Below are positions 1 to 7,394 of a stretch of DNA of 12,760 nucleotides, piece by piece. Made by a program: the position numbers and the translations under genes. The notes below the pieces were generated by a model. The model made no database searches. It was not told the DNA's origin and saw only the letters and a list, made by a program, of their open reading frames with translations. How positions within the stretch are numbered: the first letter of the stretch is position 1; the number at the start of each line of letters is the position of its first letter. This DNA is from Nitriliruptor sp040882075 (GTDB taxonomy: Bacteria > Actinomycetota > Nitriliruptoria > Nitriliruptorales > Nitriliruptoraceae), in the NCBI RefSeq assembly GCF_040882075.1, contig NZ_JBBEBZ010000190.1:1-12760 (forward strand), in the 5' to 3' direction.

Positions 1-17
1 GTGTAGAGCGTTTCCAT
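1..17 (-). CDS. 5' end of a gene cut by the window edge (possible Ohr/OsmC-type start)
   Basis: Read leftward, an ATG at 17-15 begins M-E-T-L-Y-T and leaves the window. It is preceded by GGAGGAGGAG, which puts a GGAGG Shine-Dalgarno core about five bases upstream. A second in-frame ATG at 29-27 would add four residues (MEEE). From memory, METLYT resembles the N-terminus of organic hydroperoxide resistance (Ohr) proteins, which often begin M-x-x-L-Y-T-A-x-A-T. Six residues are too few to prove the family, so only the presence of a translation start is reasonably supported. Confidence 0.3.
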
Positions 18-125
18 CTCCTCCTCCATGCCGGTTTATCCCGGCGCTCCGAAACCCACCGTCAGGCAGGTTCCACAGCGAGCGCCGGCCGCGCCCAACG
101 GGCGGTGGTTGCCGCGACCCGAACC

Positions 126-554
126 TCATCCGGGGTCTACGAGCGTTTCGAGGAAGACTCGGGGTGTGAGCACCTCGACGTCCGAGAGCTCGAGGGTGAG
201 CAGATCGTCGTCGCCGGAGACGACGACATCCTGCTCCGCTCTCGCGAGCGCGATGATGTAGTCGTCGTCGGGGTCCCGACTGATGGCTGGGACCTGCTGG
301 GGATCGTCAACGACATCGCTCGATGCGAGTAGCCGGACCACGAACGCGTCGACCTCCTCCGGGCTTGCGTACCTGCGGAACTTGTCGCGGAGCAGGACGG
401 TGTGCAGCTCACGCACCAGCCGTGGCGAGACGATCGCGACGACTCGGCGCTCGAGAACAGCGTCGAGCAGGCTTGCGGTGATGCCACCCGAGGAGATGAA
501 CCCTGAGAGCAGGACGCCAGGGTCGAGCACCACCCGCCGCTGGACGGTGATCAC
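126..554 (-). CDS. PIN-domain toxin of a type II toxin-antitoxin pair
   Basis: 142-residue PIN-fold protein, probably an RNA-cleaving toxin held inactive by the antitoxin encoded just upstream. It resembles the PIN_3 type, annotated as 'putative toxin-antitoxin system toxin component, PIN family'. Acidic residues at the expected metal-binding positions are visible: D11 in LDPGVLLSG, E49 in SPRLVREL, D94/D97/D98 in SRDPDDDYIIALA, and D115-D117 in SGDDDLL. The start is a GTG at 554 whose last two bases form part of the antitoxin's TGA stop (GTGA overlap), implying translational coupling. Length is normal and no active-site acid is obviously missing, so it looks intact. The RNA target cannot be read from sequence. 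Confidence 0.85.
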   Translation of the reverse strand: MITVQRRVVLDPGVLLSGFISSGGITASLLDAVLERRVVAIVSPRLVRELHTVLLRDKFRRYASPEEVDAFVVRLLASSDVVDDPQQVPAISRDPDDDYIIALARAEQDVVVSGDDDLLTLELSDVEVLTPRVFLETLVDPG

Positions 555-802
555 GAGGCGGCGCGGCGCTCGGCTCGCATCGCCTCGAGTTCGGCGTAGG
601 CCAACTCGAGGGCCTGCTCGTCAGTGAGATCGCTACGCCCACGGACGTTGGTGGCCACGTGCTGAAGGTCGTCGTCATCGAACTGCCGGCGCAGCGCATC
701 CTCGATGACCTGGTCACGATCGTGGCCGGTGGCGCTGGCGCGCTGCTCGAGACGTTGCAGCAGCCGCTCATCGAGCTGGACCTCGGTCTTCACGCGTGCC
801 AT
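551..802 (-). CDS. Ribbon-helix-helix (CopG/Arc-like) antitoxin
   Basis: 83-residue protein. The N-terminal segment MARVKTEVQLDERLLQRLEQ followed by ATGHDRDQVIEDALRR has the beta-strand/helix/helix pattern of a ribbon-helix-helix DNA-binding domain. The acidic, charged C-terminus (residues 43-83) is the likely toxin-wrapping part. ATG at 802 is chosen because GGAGGAG lies three bases upstream; the reading frame stays open far upstream, but that extension is Arg/Pro-rich shadow of the SWIM gene. The stop overlaps the toxin start by GTGA. A perfect 7-bp inverted repeat lies 28 bases upstream and could be its autoregulatory operator. Function is inferred from pairing with a PIN toxin. Confidence 0.8.
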   Translation of the reverse strand: MARVKTEVQLDERLLQRLEQRASATGHDRDQVIEDALRRQFDDDDLQHVATNVRGRSDLTDEQALELAYAELEAMRAERRAAS

Positions 803-830
803 GGGCTCCTCCAACACGCCAACATGGTAG

Positions 831-846
831 GTCACCCACGGGTGAC
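831..846. promoter_or_regulatory. Palindromic candidate operator of the RHH/PIN pair
   Basis: The sequence GTCACCCACGGGTGAC is a perfect inverted repeat: two 7-bp arms around a 2-bp centre. It sits in the 92-bp gap between the SWIM stop and the antitoxin ATG. Ribbon-helix-helix antitoxins commonly bind short palindromes next to their own promoter, so the position suggests autoregulation. A TACCAT hexamer (828-823, minus strand) just downstream could be a -10 element; no convincing -35 is seen. Confidence 0.45.
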
Positions 847-894
847 GGGCCGTCGGTCGGAGATGATAACGCGGACGGTTGGGGCTCCCGCCGG

Positions 895-2742
895 TCACAG
901 CCGGGCGCGGTCGAGACGCTTGATGAGGTTGCGGCGCCGCTTGTAGCTGATGCGGATCTCGGACACGACACGGTCGAAGTCGGCGTCCTGGTCGAGCCGT
1001 TGGTAGAGGGGTCGCAACAGCGTGAGCAGTCGCACCACCTCGGCGTAGGCGTGGTCCTTGGCCGGCTCGAGGGCGCGGTCGAGGTGGCGGCGGTAGACCG
1101 CGATCGCGTCGGAGGGATGGTGGTCGGCGCGGCGTTCGGCGAGCTGGAGTTCGAGGTCGGGCCGGCATCCGTGCGCCTCGGCCGCCCTCCAGGCCGCGTC
1201 GATGTCCTCCTCGGACAGCAAGATCTCCACCAGGGTGCTGCCGTCGGGCCGGTGCCAGGGCGACCGGCGCGTCGCCGTCTGCTGTCGCTGGCGCTGGCGC
1301 TGGCGCTCGATCGTGTCGCGTAGCCTGGCCAGGGCGGCCTCGCGTTCGGCCGGCCACGCATCGAGCGCCTCGGCGCAGATGCCGAGCCGCCGGTAAGCGT
1401 CCACGGAGGGTGCGCGGGTGAACAACTCCGTGGCGGCGGCGAGCGCCTCGGCCGACCGGCCCGAGGCCGTGTGGAGGTCGACGAGCAGCTCCAGCAGCCG
1501 CAGCTCACCGGGGAAGGCGGCGCGGCCCTGCTCGGCCCACTCCAGCGCGAGATCTTCGCGGCCGTGGTCCCGGCACGCCTCCGCGAGGCGCAGGAACGCG
1601 TACCCGGACGACTGGTCGCGGGCCATGACCTCCAGCAGCTCGTCGAGCCCACCGGTCGCGGCGGCGAGGTGCTCCATGATGGTGCGGATCCGGAAGCGGT
1701 CGGTGAACCCCTCCCGCCGGTCGTCGCCGGGAGTGAGGGTCGGCACGTCCGCCCAGTGCTCCTCAGCCACGGCGCGGTAGGCGGCCAGCCCGTCGTCGCC
1801 CAGCACGGGGGCGTAGTCGCTGACCGCGCCGAGGTAGCGGTCGAGCTCGTACTCGAGCGCCCATCGGACCAGCTTCTCAGCGAGGACGACGGGGTCCGGG
1901 CGCGCGTGCCGGCAGGCGTCGAGGTGCAGCGCCATCGCGCGTTCGAACAGGTCGTACAGGTGCCCGTCGGAGTCGTCGATGTGACCGACGCTCCCGTTCA
2001 GTTCGTCCAGCGCCAGCTCGGCGAGGTCGACAACCTCCGCCGCGAACCCGGACTCCAGCAGTGCGTCGAGGTCCGCCAGCACCGCCTCGACCTCGTCGCG
2101 CCACGCCCAGGCATCGCGGTCGTGCACGAAGCCGAACCCGTCGAAGCTCGCCAAGGCGAACGCGTCCTCGATCGCGGCCCGGTAGGGCGCCACATCGAGC
2201 CGGCCCTGCCCTTCGGCCGCTGCCAGCCTGCCCAGCTGGCGGCAGAGCTCCGGGTCCTTGCCGGCACGGTCGACCAGCAGGCCGCGGAGGCGCTCGGCAG
2301 GCTGGCCGGCGAGCCACGCCTCGATCTGTCCGAGGTCGGCACGTTCCCCGCCGCCGCGACCAGGGTCTTCGCCTTGCAGGTGCGTGGCGAGGTCATCGGT
2401 TGGGTGGCGATCCCTCGCGTCCGGGCCGTCGCCGGCCACCTCGAGTCCGACGGCAACGAGGTGCTTACAGAAGGTGCGATCGTCGCCCATCGGGCACGAG
2501 CAGTCGAAGGTGAGCAGGCCGTCGGAGAGGCGGATCGCCACCCGATACGGGCTGGAGCCCAGCACCATCCCCGTGACCTCGGTATCCGTCGCCTTGAGCT
2601 CGGTGACGTGTCCGTGGTCGGCGTAGACGACCCCACGTTCGAAGATCAGCCAGCCCGCCTGCTCCTCCAGCAGCACTGCATTCAGCGCCGCGGACACGGA
2701 CCGGGCCTGGGCCATCGAGGGCGAACGCACGCGGATGGTCAC
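895..2742 (-). CDS. SWIM zinc-finger protein with C-terminal helical repeats
   Basis: 615 residues from the GTG at 2742, which overlaps the upstream TGA as GTGA. ATG at 2715 (MAQARSV) is an alternative start. Residues about 20-105 hold a SWIM domain: C81-S-C83, eight residues, then C92-K-H94 (CxCx8CxH), preceded by the usual beta-rich stretch. SWIM fingers are known as zinc-binding, nucleic-acid or protein-binding modules. Residues about 135-615 are mostly amphipathic helices, with TPR-like segments near 420-520 (DLALEWAEQGRAAFPGE, SAEALAAATELF). A short Gln/Arg run is encoded by a hexanucleotide repeat. No helicase or nuclease motif is present, unlike SWIM domains fused to Swi2/Snf2 ATPases. 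The role is unknown; coupling to the zinc-ribbon gene suggests one complex or pathway. Confidence 0.8.
   Translation of the reverse strand: MTIRVRSPSMAQARSVSAALNAVLLEEQAGWLIFERGVVYADHGHVTELKATDTEVTGMVLGSSPYRVAIRLSDGLLTFDCSCPMGDDRTFCKHLVAVGLEVAGDGPDARDRHPTDDLATHLQGEDPGRGGGERADLGQIEAWLAGQPAERLRGLLVDRAGKDPELCRQLGRLAAAEGQGRLDVAPYRAAIEDAFALASFDGFGFVHDRDAWAWRDEVEAVLADLDALLESGFAAEVVDLAELALDELNGSVGHIDDSDGHLYDLFERAMALHLDACRHARPDPVVLAEKLVRWALEYELDRYLGAVSDYAPVLGDDGLAAYRAVAEEHWADVPTLTPGDDRREGFTDRFRIRTIMEHLAAATGGLDELLEVMARDQSSGYAFLRLAEACRDHGREDLALEWAEQGRAAFPGELRLLELLVDLHTASGRSAEALAAATELFTRAPSVDAYRRLGICAEALDAWPAEREAALARLRDTIERQRQRQRQQTATRRSPWHRPDGSTLVEILLSEEDIDAAWRAAEAHGCRPDLELQLAERRADHHPSDAIAVYRRHLDRALEPAKDHAYAEVVRLLTLLRPLYQRLDQDADFDRVVSEIRISYKRRRNLIKRLDRARL
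1286..1309. repeat. In-frame hexanucleotide repeat inside the SWIM gene
   Basis: CGCTGG occurs three times in tandem, followed by CGCTCG. On the coding strand it gives the alternating Gln-Arg stretch ERQRQRQRQQ. Because the unit is six bases, slippage would change protein length without breaking the frame. Confidence 0.7.
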
Positions 2743-4112
2743 GGGTAGACCGTGCCGACCTGCACGAGCCGCCACGCGCCGTCGAGCCGAGCCAGAACGA
2801 CGGTGACGTGCCAGCCGACCTCGGCGAGGTCGCTGGCCGCGGTCGGAACCTCGACCGGGCCGATGTCGTCGAACCACAGCCGGCCGTCCTCGATGCGGGT
2901 GATCGGCAGGTGGTCCTCGACCCAGTCCTGGTCGGGGATGTCATCGGGGTCCTCCGGCAGCCGGGTGCGCTGCGAGTGGAGGAACAGATGGTGGCCGAGC
3001 TCGTCGGCCCGCGGCAGCTCGCGGCCGGCATCCGCGGCGCGGTCTCGCGCCTGCTCGGCGGCGTCGGTCTCCACCACCCCCTCCTCGGCCAGCCAACGGG
3101 CGAGGCGCTTGGTGACCGTGCCGGCGTCCTTGAGCTGCTGCTTGGAGGCGGCCACCTTGCGGACCATGAAGTAGCCGAGGAACTCGCCGTAGTGCTCCAC
3201 GATCCGTTCCGGACCGCAGAGCCGCGTGAACGCCTCCTCGTCGCCCGCGTCGAACGCCTCCTGCCACGCCTGCGCCTCGGCACCGGTCAGCGACTGGTAG
3301 CCGTAGCCGTTGAGGCAGTGGCGAAGAAGGTCGACGATGTCGTCGTAGCGGGCGTAGGTCGACGCGGCGAGCCGCTCACGCTGGACGGCGAGGAACCCGG
3401 CGAGCACCTCGTCGATCGACGGCACGGCGGTCGTGTCGCGGCCAGCCGAGCCGCGGCCGCCGAACAGCGCGATCACCTCGCCGGCCTCGCCCCCGTCGTG
3501 TTCCTCGCCCTCGCCGCCAGTGCCTGCACCGACACCGTCCGAGCTGTCGTCGAGCCGCATCCGGAACTCCCATCCCTCGAAGCTCGCCACCATCCGTCCG
3601 AACTCGTCCCAGTCGAAGCGGCGGCCATCGATCACCACCGACGGCTCGCGCACGGAACCGTCCCCCGACCAGTCGATCCGACCGGCGACGTCGTCACCGG
3701 CGATCATCCAGCGGGTCCCCCCGACCTCCGCGCCGGACGCGTGCGGCTCGAGGTAAGCCCGGCCGACCTCACGGTGCACGACGCGGCGCAACTGCGCGAG
3801 GACCGCGTCCGGGTCAGCGTCGTGCTCGCCGTACACCCCGAACCGGAACCCGTCGCCCGGCGGCTGATCGGCCTCCTCAGCTTCGGCGCTCATCACCCCC
3901 GACGGCGCCCACGTCAACCGGTAACAGAACCGCACCTCGCGGTCGTCCGCCGTCCGCATCACCTCGTCGGGCGGCGGGTCGGGCAGCCGCGACCAGCCGG
4001 TCCGCTGGCTGACCCGACCGTTGAGGCAACGGTCGCACACCTGCGTGCCGCTGAGGCTCGTGCGGGCATCCGGGTCGCCACAGTCCGCGCACGGCGGGAA
4101 CTGCGAACCCAC
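2739..4112 (-). CDS. Zinc-ribbon protein of unknown function, multi-domain
   Basis: 457 residues from a GTG at 4112, supported by GGAGG seven bases upstream; TAGGTT at 4158-4153 is a possible -10. Residues 8-29 form a zinc ribbon (C8xxC11 and C26xxC29). Residues about 50-190 look like a mixed alpha/beta domain (EVRFCYRLTWAP, then DGRRFDWDEFGRMVASFEGWEF). Residues 190-230 are a Gly/Glu/Asp-rich linker. Residues about 233-370 are a helical domain (STYARYDDIVDLLRHCLNGY, EFLGYFMVRKVAASKQQLKD). Residues about 396-457 are a compact beta domain ending WRLVQVGTVYP. From memory the helical plus C-terminal part resembles archaeal and bacterial hypothetical proteins; I recognise no enzyme motif. The GTGA overlap with the SWIM gene implies co-translation. 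Function is not assigned. Confidence 0.75.
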   Translation of the reverse strand: MGSQFPPCADCGDPDARTSLSGTQVCDRCLNGRVSQRTGWSRLPDPPPDEVMRTADDREVRFCYRLTWAPSGVMSAEAEEADQPPGDGFRFGVYGEHDADPDAVLAQLRRVVHREVGRAYLEPHASGAEVGGTRWMIAGDDVAGRIDWSGDGSVREPSVVIDGRRFDWDEFGRMVASFEGWEFRMRLDDSSDGVGAGTGGEGEEHDGGEAGEVIALFGGRGSAGRDTTAVPSIDEVLAGFLAVQRERLAASTYARYDDIVDLLRHCLNGYGYQSLTGAEAQAWQEAFDAGDEEAFTRLCGPERIVEHYGEFLGYFMVRKVAASKQQLKDAGTVTKRLARWLAEEGVVETDAAEQARDRAADAGRELPRADELGHHLFLHSQRTRLPEDPDDIPDQDWVEDHLPITRIEDGRLWFDDIGPVEVPTAASDLAEVGWHVTVVLARLDGAWRLVQVGTVYP

Positions 4113-4260
4113 GTTCTGACCTCCGCCTGTTCGGAACCATCACTCGCCGCCGAACCTACAGGAACGTTGAGACGCCGAGCCCGGCCGGCCGAGGCCGATG
4201 TCACAGGGTGCGTCCAGCCTTGACCTACGGTCCCCGACGGTGACCAGTGGAGGTGACGAC

Positions 4261-5793
4261 GTGTGTCACGAGAACGTCGGGCTTGGTCCGTTCCTGGAGG
4301 CGCTCGAGCAGCGCCTGGACGCGCAGTCGGCGGGGCAGCTGCGCGAGATCCTGGTCGATCACGCGACCCGGGTTCCGGCAGGTGAGCGCGCCGAGGGCGC
4401 TGCTCGCCGACGACGCCGGTACCGCACGGGAGGTCCACCGGGAGCTGTTCGCCGCGATGCAGGCCGAGTACGACGAGGGCGGGTTCCCCGGAGCGGGCAC
4501 GCCTGAGGAACTGATCGCCACCGACATGGGTGAGGCCAAGCACCGCTACCTGCGGGCGGTGTGGGACAGCGAACCGGCCGCGACCCGGGCCGCGGCCCTG
4601 CTCGCGGCCATGGAGAACACCGCCTACCTCGGCGACACCCCACCCTTGCCGCCCTCGAGGCGACCCGACGCGAGCCGCTGAGCGAGCTCGAGGCGGTGCT
4701 GCCCGACCTGCTCGCCCGGCTCGCGGCGGTCCCGGCCAGCTACGGGTTCGGGACGCAAGCCCTACGGCTGCTGACCGAGGCCACCGAGCGGCGCGGCGGC
4801 GTCGACGGACTCGCCCGCACCCCCAGCGACCAGCAGGCCGACGCCTACCGCGACTGGATCGATGCCCTGGTGGGCACCGGTCGGCTCGGCGACGCCCGGC
4901 AGGCCGCGACCGAGGCGCTCGCCCGCCTCGAGCCGGAGGGACGCGTGATCGGGTCGATCGCGGCGCGGGCGGTGCTGCTGGCCGCCGGCGACAGGGACGA
5001 CGCGGGCGTGCTGGCCGCTCACCAGACCGCCTGGCGGGCCGACCCGACACTCGACCGGCTGCTTGGTCTCGTCGACGTGGCCACGGCCGTCGGTGAACCC
5101 GACGACGTGCTGACCTCCGAGGCGAACCGGACCGACGGCGAGCCGATCGCGCAACGCCCCGACCTGGCCGCCGGGCTGCTACTGCTCGCCGGCCGCACCA
5201 ACGACGCCGTTCGCCTCGTCGACGCCACGGACGTTCTCGGCTGGGACGGGGACCGCGACCCCGCTCCGGTGGTCGTGCCCTTCCTGCTGGTCGCCGCCAG
5301 CAACGCCAGCCACGACCAGAGCTGGGGCGACTCGCTCGTGCTCGAACTGCTCGACAGGGCCGACAACACCGGCTGGCGCTACGACCGGCTGCCCGACGAC
5401 GGCCTCGACACGCTGCGGGCCACCCTCGCCGACCAGGAGCCGCAGGGGGCGGACCGGTACCGCGCCACCCCGAACGACGACCTGCTGCTGTCCACGCTGC
5501 TCACCGACCACCTCGAGCGTCACCCGCCGTCAGCACCCGAGCGTCAAGGCTGGCTGTCGACCGGCCGCAGGCTGGTGGCCGGGCGTATCGACGAGGTCGT
5601 CGGCGGCCAGCACCGTGCTGCCTACGCCCGGGCTGCCCACCTCGCGGCGGCCTGCGCCGAAGCCGTCGCGCTCGCGACCGGCCCGGATGAGGCCGGCTGC
5701 TACCTCGACGACCTGCACGCCCGCTATCCCCGCCACAGCCTCTTCCGCCGCGAGTTGCGGACCGTCGCCGGCCAGTCCCCACTGCTCGGATGA
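4261..5793 (+). pseudogene. SWIM-associated helical-repeat protein gene with two compensating frameshifts
   Basis: Translation most likely starts at GTG 4261 (VCHENVGLGPFLEALEQ), with GGAGGTGA at 4249-4256. Coding quality follows one frame to about 4395, shifts by one base to about 4640 (EVHRELFAAMQAEYDEGGF), then returns to the first frame for the long part to 5793. One extra G in the GGG at 4395-4397 and one missing C in the CCCC at 4638-4641 explain both shifts. Correction gives about 510 residues without stops. The first part (LREILVDHATRVPAGERA) resembles the SWIM protein (LRGLLVDRAGKDPELCR). The C-terminus (HRAAYARAAHLAAACAEA, then CYLDDLHARYPRH) resembles helical-repeat ends of SWIM proteins. 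It lacks the SWIM cysteines. It lies divergent to the zinc-ribbon gene. It may be a true pseudogene or intact with two homopolymer sequencing errors. If unrepaired, only the portion after 4640 would form a long continuous frame. Confidence 0.65.
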
Positions 5794-6147
5794 GACCATC
5801 CCCCACGATCGCCGGCGAGCGGCGATGAACTGCTTCGTGGCCCGGTCCGGTGGCCACGGCCGGCGACCGTCGAAGCCATCCGAGAACAGAAAGCCGCACC
5901 GGGCAGCGATACGCCGGCTGCCGCCGCTCGCTGCTCGGCGGCAGCACGACAACGGCGCAGCATCTGCGCTCTCGGCATCCAGGTCAGTGCCGTGCGTCGC
6001 GTCCGTCTTGGTCGCGTCTCCCCGTGGAGTCCATCCGGCAGACTACGGCGACGAACGGCGTCTGGCGGCAGTGAACACCCTGCCGATCGTGTAGATCCTG
6101 TGTGGATCGCTCGGCCGAACCGGGCTCGGGACCCTGCCTGTCCGCGC
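5794..6147. other. Convergent intergenic gap, no convincing gene
   Basis: This 354-base stretch lies between the stop of the helical-repeat gene (plus) and the stop of the nucleotidyltransferase gene (minus). Reading frames crossing it are rich in Arg, Pro and Ser with no recognisable motif and no credible ribosome binding site. It contains a weak stem (ATCGCC at 5808-5813 with GGCGAT at 5821-5826) just after the upstream stop, and a strong hairpin near its middle. Confidence 0.6.
5917..5945. terminator. 10-bp hairpin between convergent genes, possible bidirectional terminator
   Basis: GCTGCCGCCG (5917-5926) and CGGCGGCAGC (5936-5945) are perfect complements around a 9-base loop. Neither side has a U-tract, so it is not a classical intrinsic terminator, but GC-rich hairpins without U-tracts are common between convergent actinobacterial genes. 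The position supports a role in transcription termination for both neighbours. Confidence 0.4.
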
Positions 6148-6690
6148 CTACCCCGCTGGCCGATCCAGTTCGGCGAGCAGGTCCTCGACGAGGAGCCGGG
6201 ACCGGTCACTGAGCGGTTCATCCGGGAAGTAGCGGCTGACCACCGCCCTGACCTCTTCCAGCGTCTCGAGGTCGAGGGTCTGCAGCAGGAGCCGGATGTC
6301 GTCGGTGTCGCGGGCTGCCCGGGCGGCACGAACCTTCATCGCCAGCAGGTGCTCTGTCGGTGTGGTCATGACCCGCAGGTGGGGGTGGTCGTAGACGGGG
6401 GTCCCGCGTCCGGCCCGTCCCGAGACGTAGCTGCTGGCCTGGTTGTTCAGCCACGATCTCGGGAGCCCCATGTCCTCGGCGACCTCACGTGCTGCGTCCA
6501 GCACCGGGCCGTCCGGCTCGAACAACGCATCGACGTCACGGGTCGCGCTCCGCGCATCGAACGCCAACACCATCGCCGCGCCACCGAACACGTGGACCTC
6601 CCCGACCACCCCACGCCGCGCGAGCTTGCCGGCGAGCACACCGAACGCCCGTTCCGGGACATCGCGATCCAGCAGGCGTTCCCGGGTCAC
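6148..6690 (-). CDS. Nucleotidyltransferase-fold protein (MNT/AbiEii-like, DUF6036 type), likely toxin partner
   Basis: 180 residues. The N-terminal half has the polymerase-beta-type nucleotidyltransferase signature: GGAAM at 36-40, then ATRDVDALF with D52 and D54 as the metal-binding pair. A later segment, HLLAMKVRAARAARDTDDIRLL (about 114-135), with its basic and acidic residues, is typical of AbiEii-like and DUF6036 proteins. Related families act as toxins or anti-phage factors that transfer nucleotides to RNA or protein targets; the substrate here is unknown. The GTG start at 6690 overlaps the upstream stop by GTGA, so it is coupled to the HTH gene. All key residues seem present. A pair of HTH regulator plus nucleotidyltransferase is best read as a candidate toxin-antitoxin module. 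Confidence 0.75.
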   Translation of the reverse strand: MTRERLLDRDVPERAFGVLAGKLARRGVVGEVHVFGGAAMVLAFDARSATRDVDALFEPDGPVLDAAREVAEDMGLPRSWLNNQASSYVSGRAGRGTPVYDHPHLRVMTTPTEHLLAMKVRAARAARDTDDIRLLLQTLDLETLEEVRAVVSRYFPDEPLSDRSRLLVEDLLAELDRPAG

Positions 6691-7262
6691 GCCGCCTCCA
6701 GGTCGTGCCGGTCGAGCATCACGCCGCGGCGCCGGTAGGACGCCGGCGTGTGCACGAGCGCGCTGGCCCGCGCCGCGGGCAGGTCACTGACCCACCACAA
6801 CCCGGCGAGGAACCGGCTGTCGTCGTGCACCCACGCGGGCGGACGGATGCCGGCGTGGACGCACAGGTCCTCCGCGATCGCGGCCAGCAGGGCATCGAAG
6901 CGCGGATCGCCGGTCGGTGCCGGCTCCGGGGCGACCAGCACACGCAGGGGATGTCCGTCCGACGCTGCCGCGCGGAGGAACTCGAACACCAGACGCAACC
7001 GGACCGCGTCATCGGGCGCGTCGATGATCTCGGCGGCGAGGTCGGTCAGCCGGAACAGGTCCGGGTCCGGCTCGGCCAGCAGGTCCAGCGCGTGACCCGT
7101 CGCCCGGACGAGCCGATTCAACACCGCCAGGGTGGGCTCACGAGCGCCCATCTCGTACGCCGCGATCGCGGACTGACTCGTGGCCGCCAGCTCCGCCAAC
7201 TCGGCCTGAGTCAGACCAGCGCCGGCCCGCACGGCCCGGAGAACATCACACAGAGGCTCCAT
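6687..7262 (-). CDS. XRE-type HTH regulator, candidate antitoxin
   Basis: 191 residues from the ATG at 7262. Residues about 5-60 are a Cro/C1-type helix-turn-helix (LRAVRAGAGLTQAELAELA, SQSAIAAYEMGAREPTLAVL). Residues 70-191 form a second, mostly helical domain containing LAGLWWVSDLP and PASYRRRGVMLDRHDLEAA; I cannot assign it to a family, but its position suits binding the nucleotidyltransferase. A TACAAT hexamer ends seven bases before the ATG and no proper Shine-Dalgarno is present, so the mRNA is probably leaderless. It likely represses its own promoter, which lies in a 144-bp region shared with the divergent hicAB pair. Confidence 0.8.
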   Translation of the reverse strand: MEPLCDVLRAVRAGAGLTQAELAELAATSQSAIAAYEMGAREPTLAVLNRLVRATGHALDLLAEPDPDLFRLTDLAAEIIDAPDDAVRLRLVFEFLRAAASDGHPLRVLVAPEPAPTGDPRFDALLAAIAEDLCVHAGIRPPAWVHDDSRFLAGLWWVSDLPAARASALVHTPASYRRRGVMLDRHDLEAA

Positions 7263-7269
7263 ATCCCTG

Positions 7270-7275
7270 ATTGTA
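7270..7275 (-). promoter_or_regulatory. -10 element of the HTH-nucleotidyltransferase operon (leaderless start)
   Basis: Reading leftward, TACAAT fits the actinobacterial TANNNT -10 pattern and is followed by seven bases and then the ATG at 7262. Transcription would start at or next to the start codon. The -35 region is weak (GTTCGC, about 17 bases upstream). Confidence 0.5.
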
Positions 7276-7378
7276 TATCTCGATTGGCCGCCGCGAACTC
7301 TCCAGCGTCGGTGAGGCCGTCGCCGCGGATGCACGACCGTCGTGACGCATCGGCAACGCTGCCGGAGACGCGTGCATG

Positions 7379-7394
7379 GTACCGTTATTGGTAC
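7379..7394. promoter_or_regulatory. Inverted repeat upstream of hicA, possible operator
   Basis: GTACC (7379-7383) and GGTAC (7390-7394) are perfect complements around six bases, directly abutting the putative -10 element of hicA. HicB-type antitoxins with a DNA-binding domain repress their own promoter, so this is a reasonable binding site; the arms are short. Confidence 0.35.

Noticed and set aside
551..1357. 268-residue reading frame containing the antitoxin at its end
   Set aside because: The first 185 residues are Arg/Pro/Ala-rich and antisense-phase shadow of the SWIM gene; the ribosome site supports the short start at 802.
1471..2748. 425-residue plus-strand frame opposite the SWIM gene
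   Set aside because: It is a complementary-strand shadow typical of GC-rich coding DNA; it has no motif and no ribosome site, while the minus strand has a clear SWIM finger.
2808..4223. 471-residue plus-strand frame opposite the zinc-ribbon gene
   Set aside because: It mirrors the codons of the minus-strand gene, shows no recognisable domain, and the minus gene has zinc-ribbon cysteines and a good start.
5992..6738. 248-residue plus-strand frame across the convergent gap
   Set aside because: Its conserved-looking part is antisense to the nucleotidyltransferase; the remainder lacks a start signal and motif.
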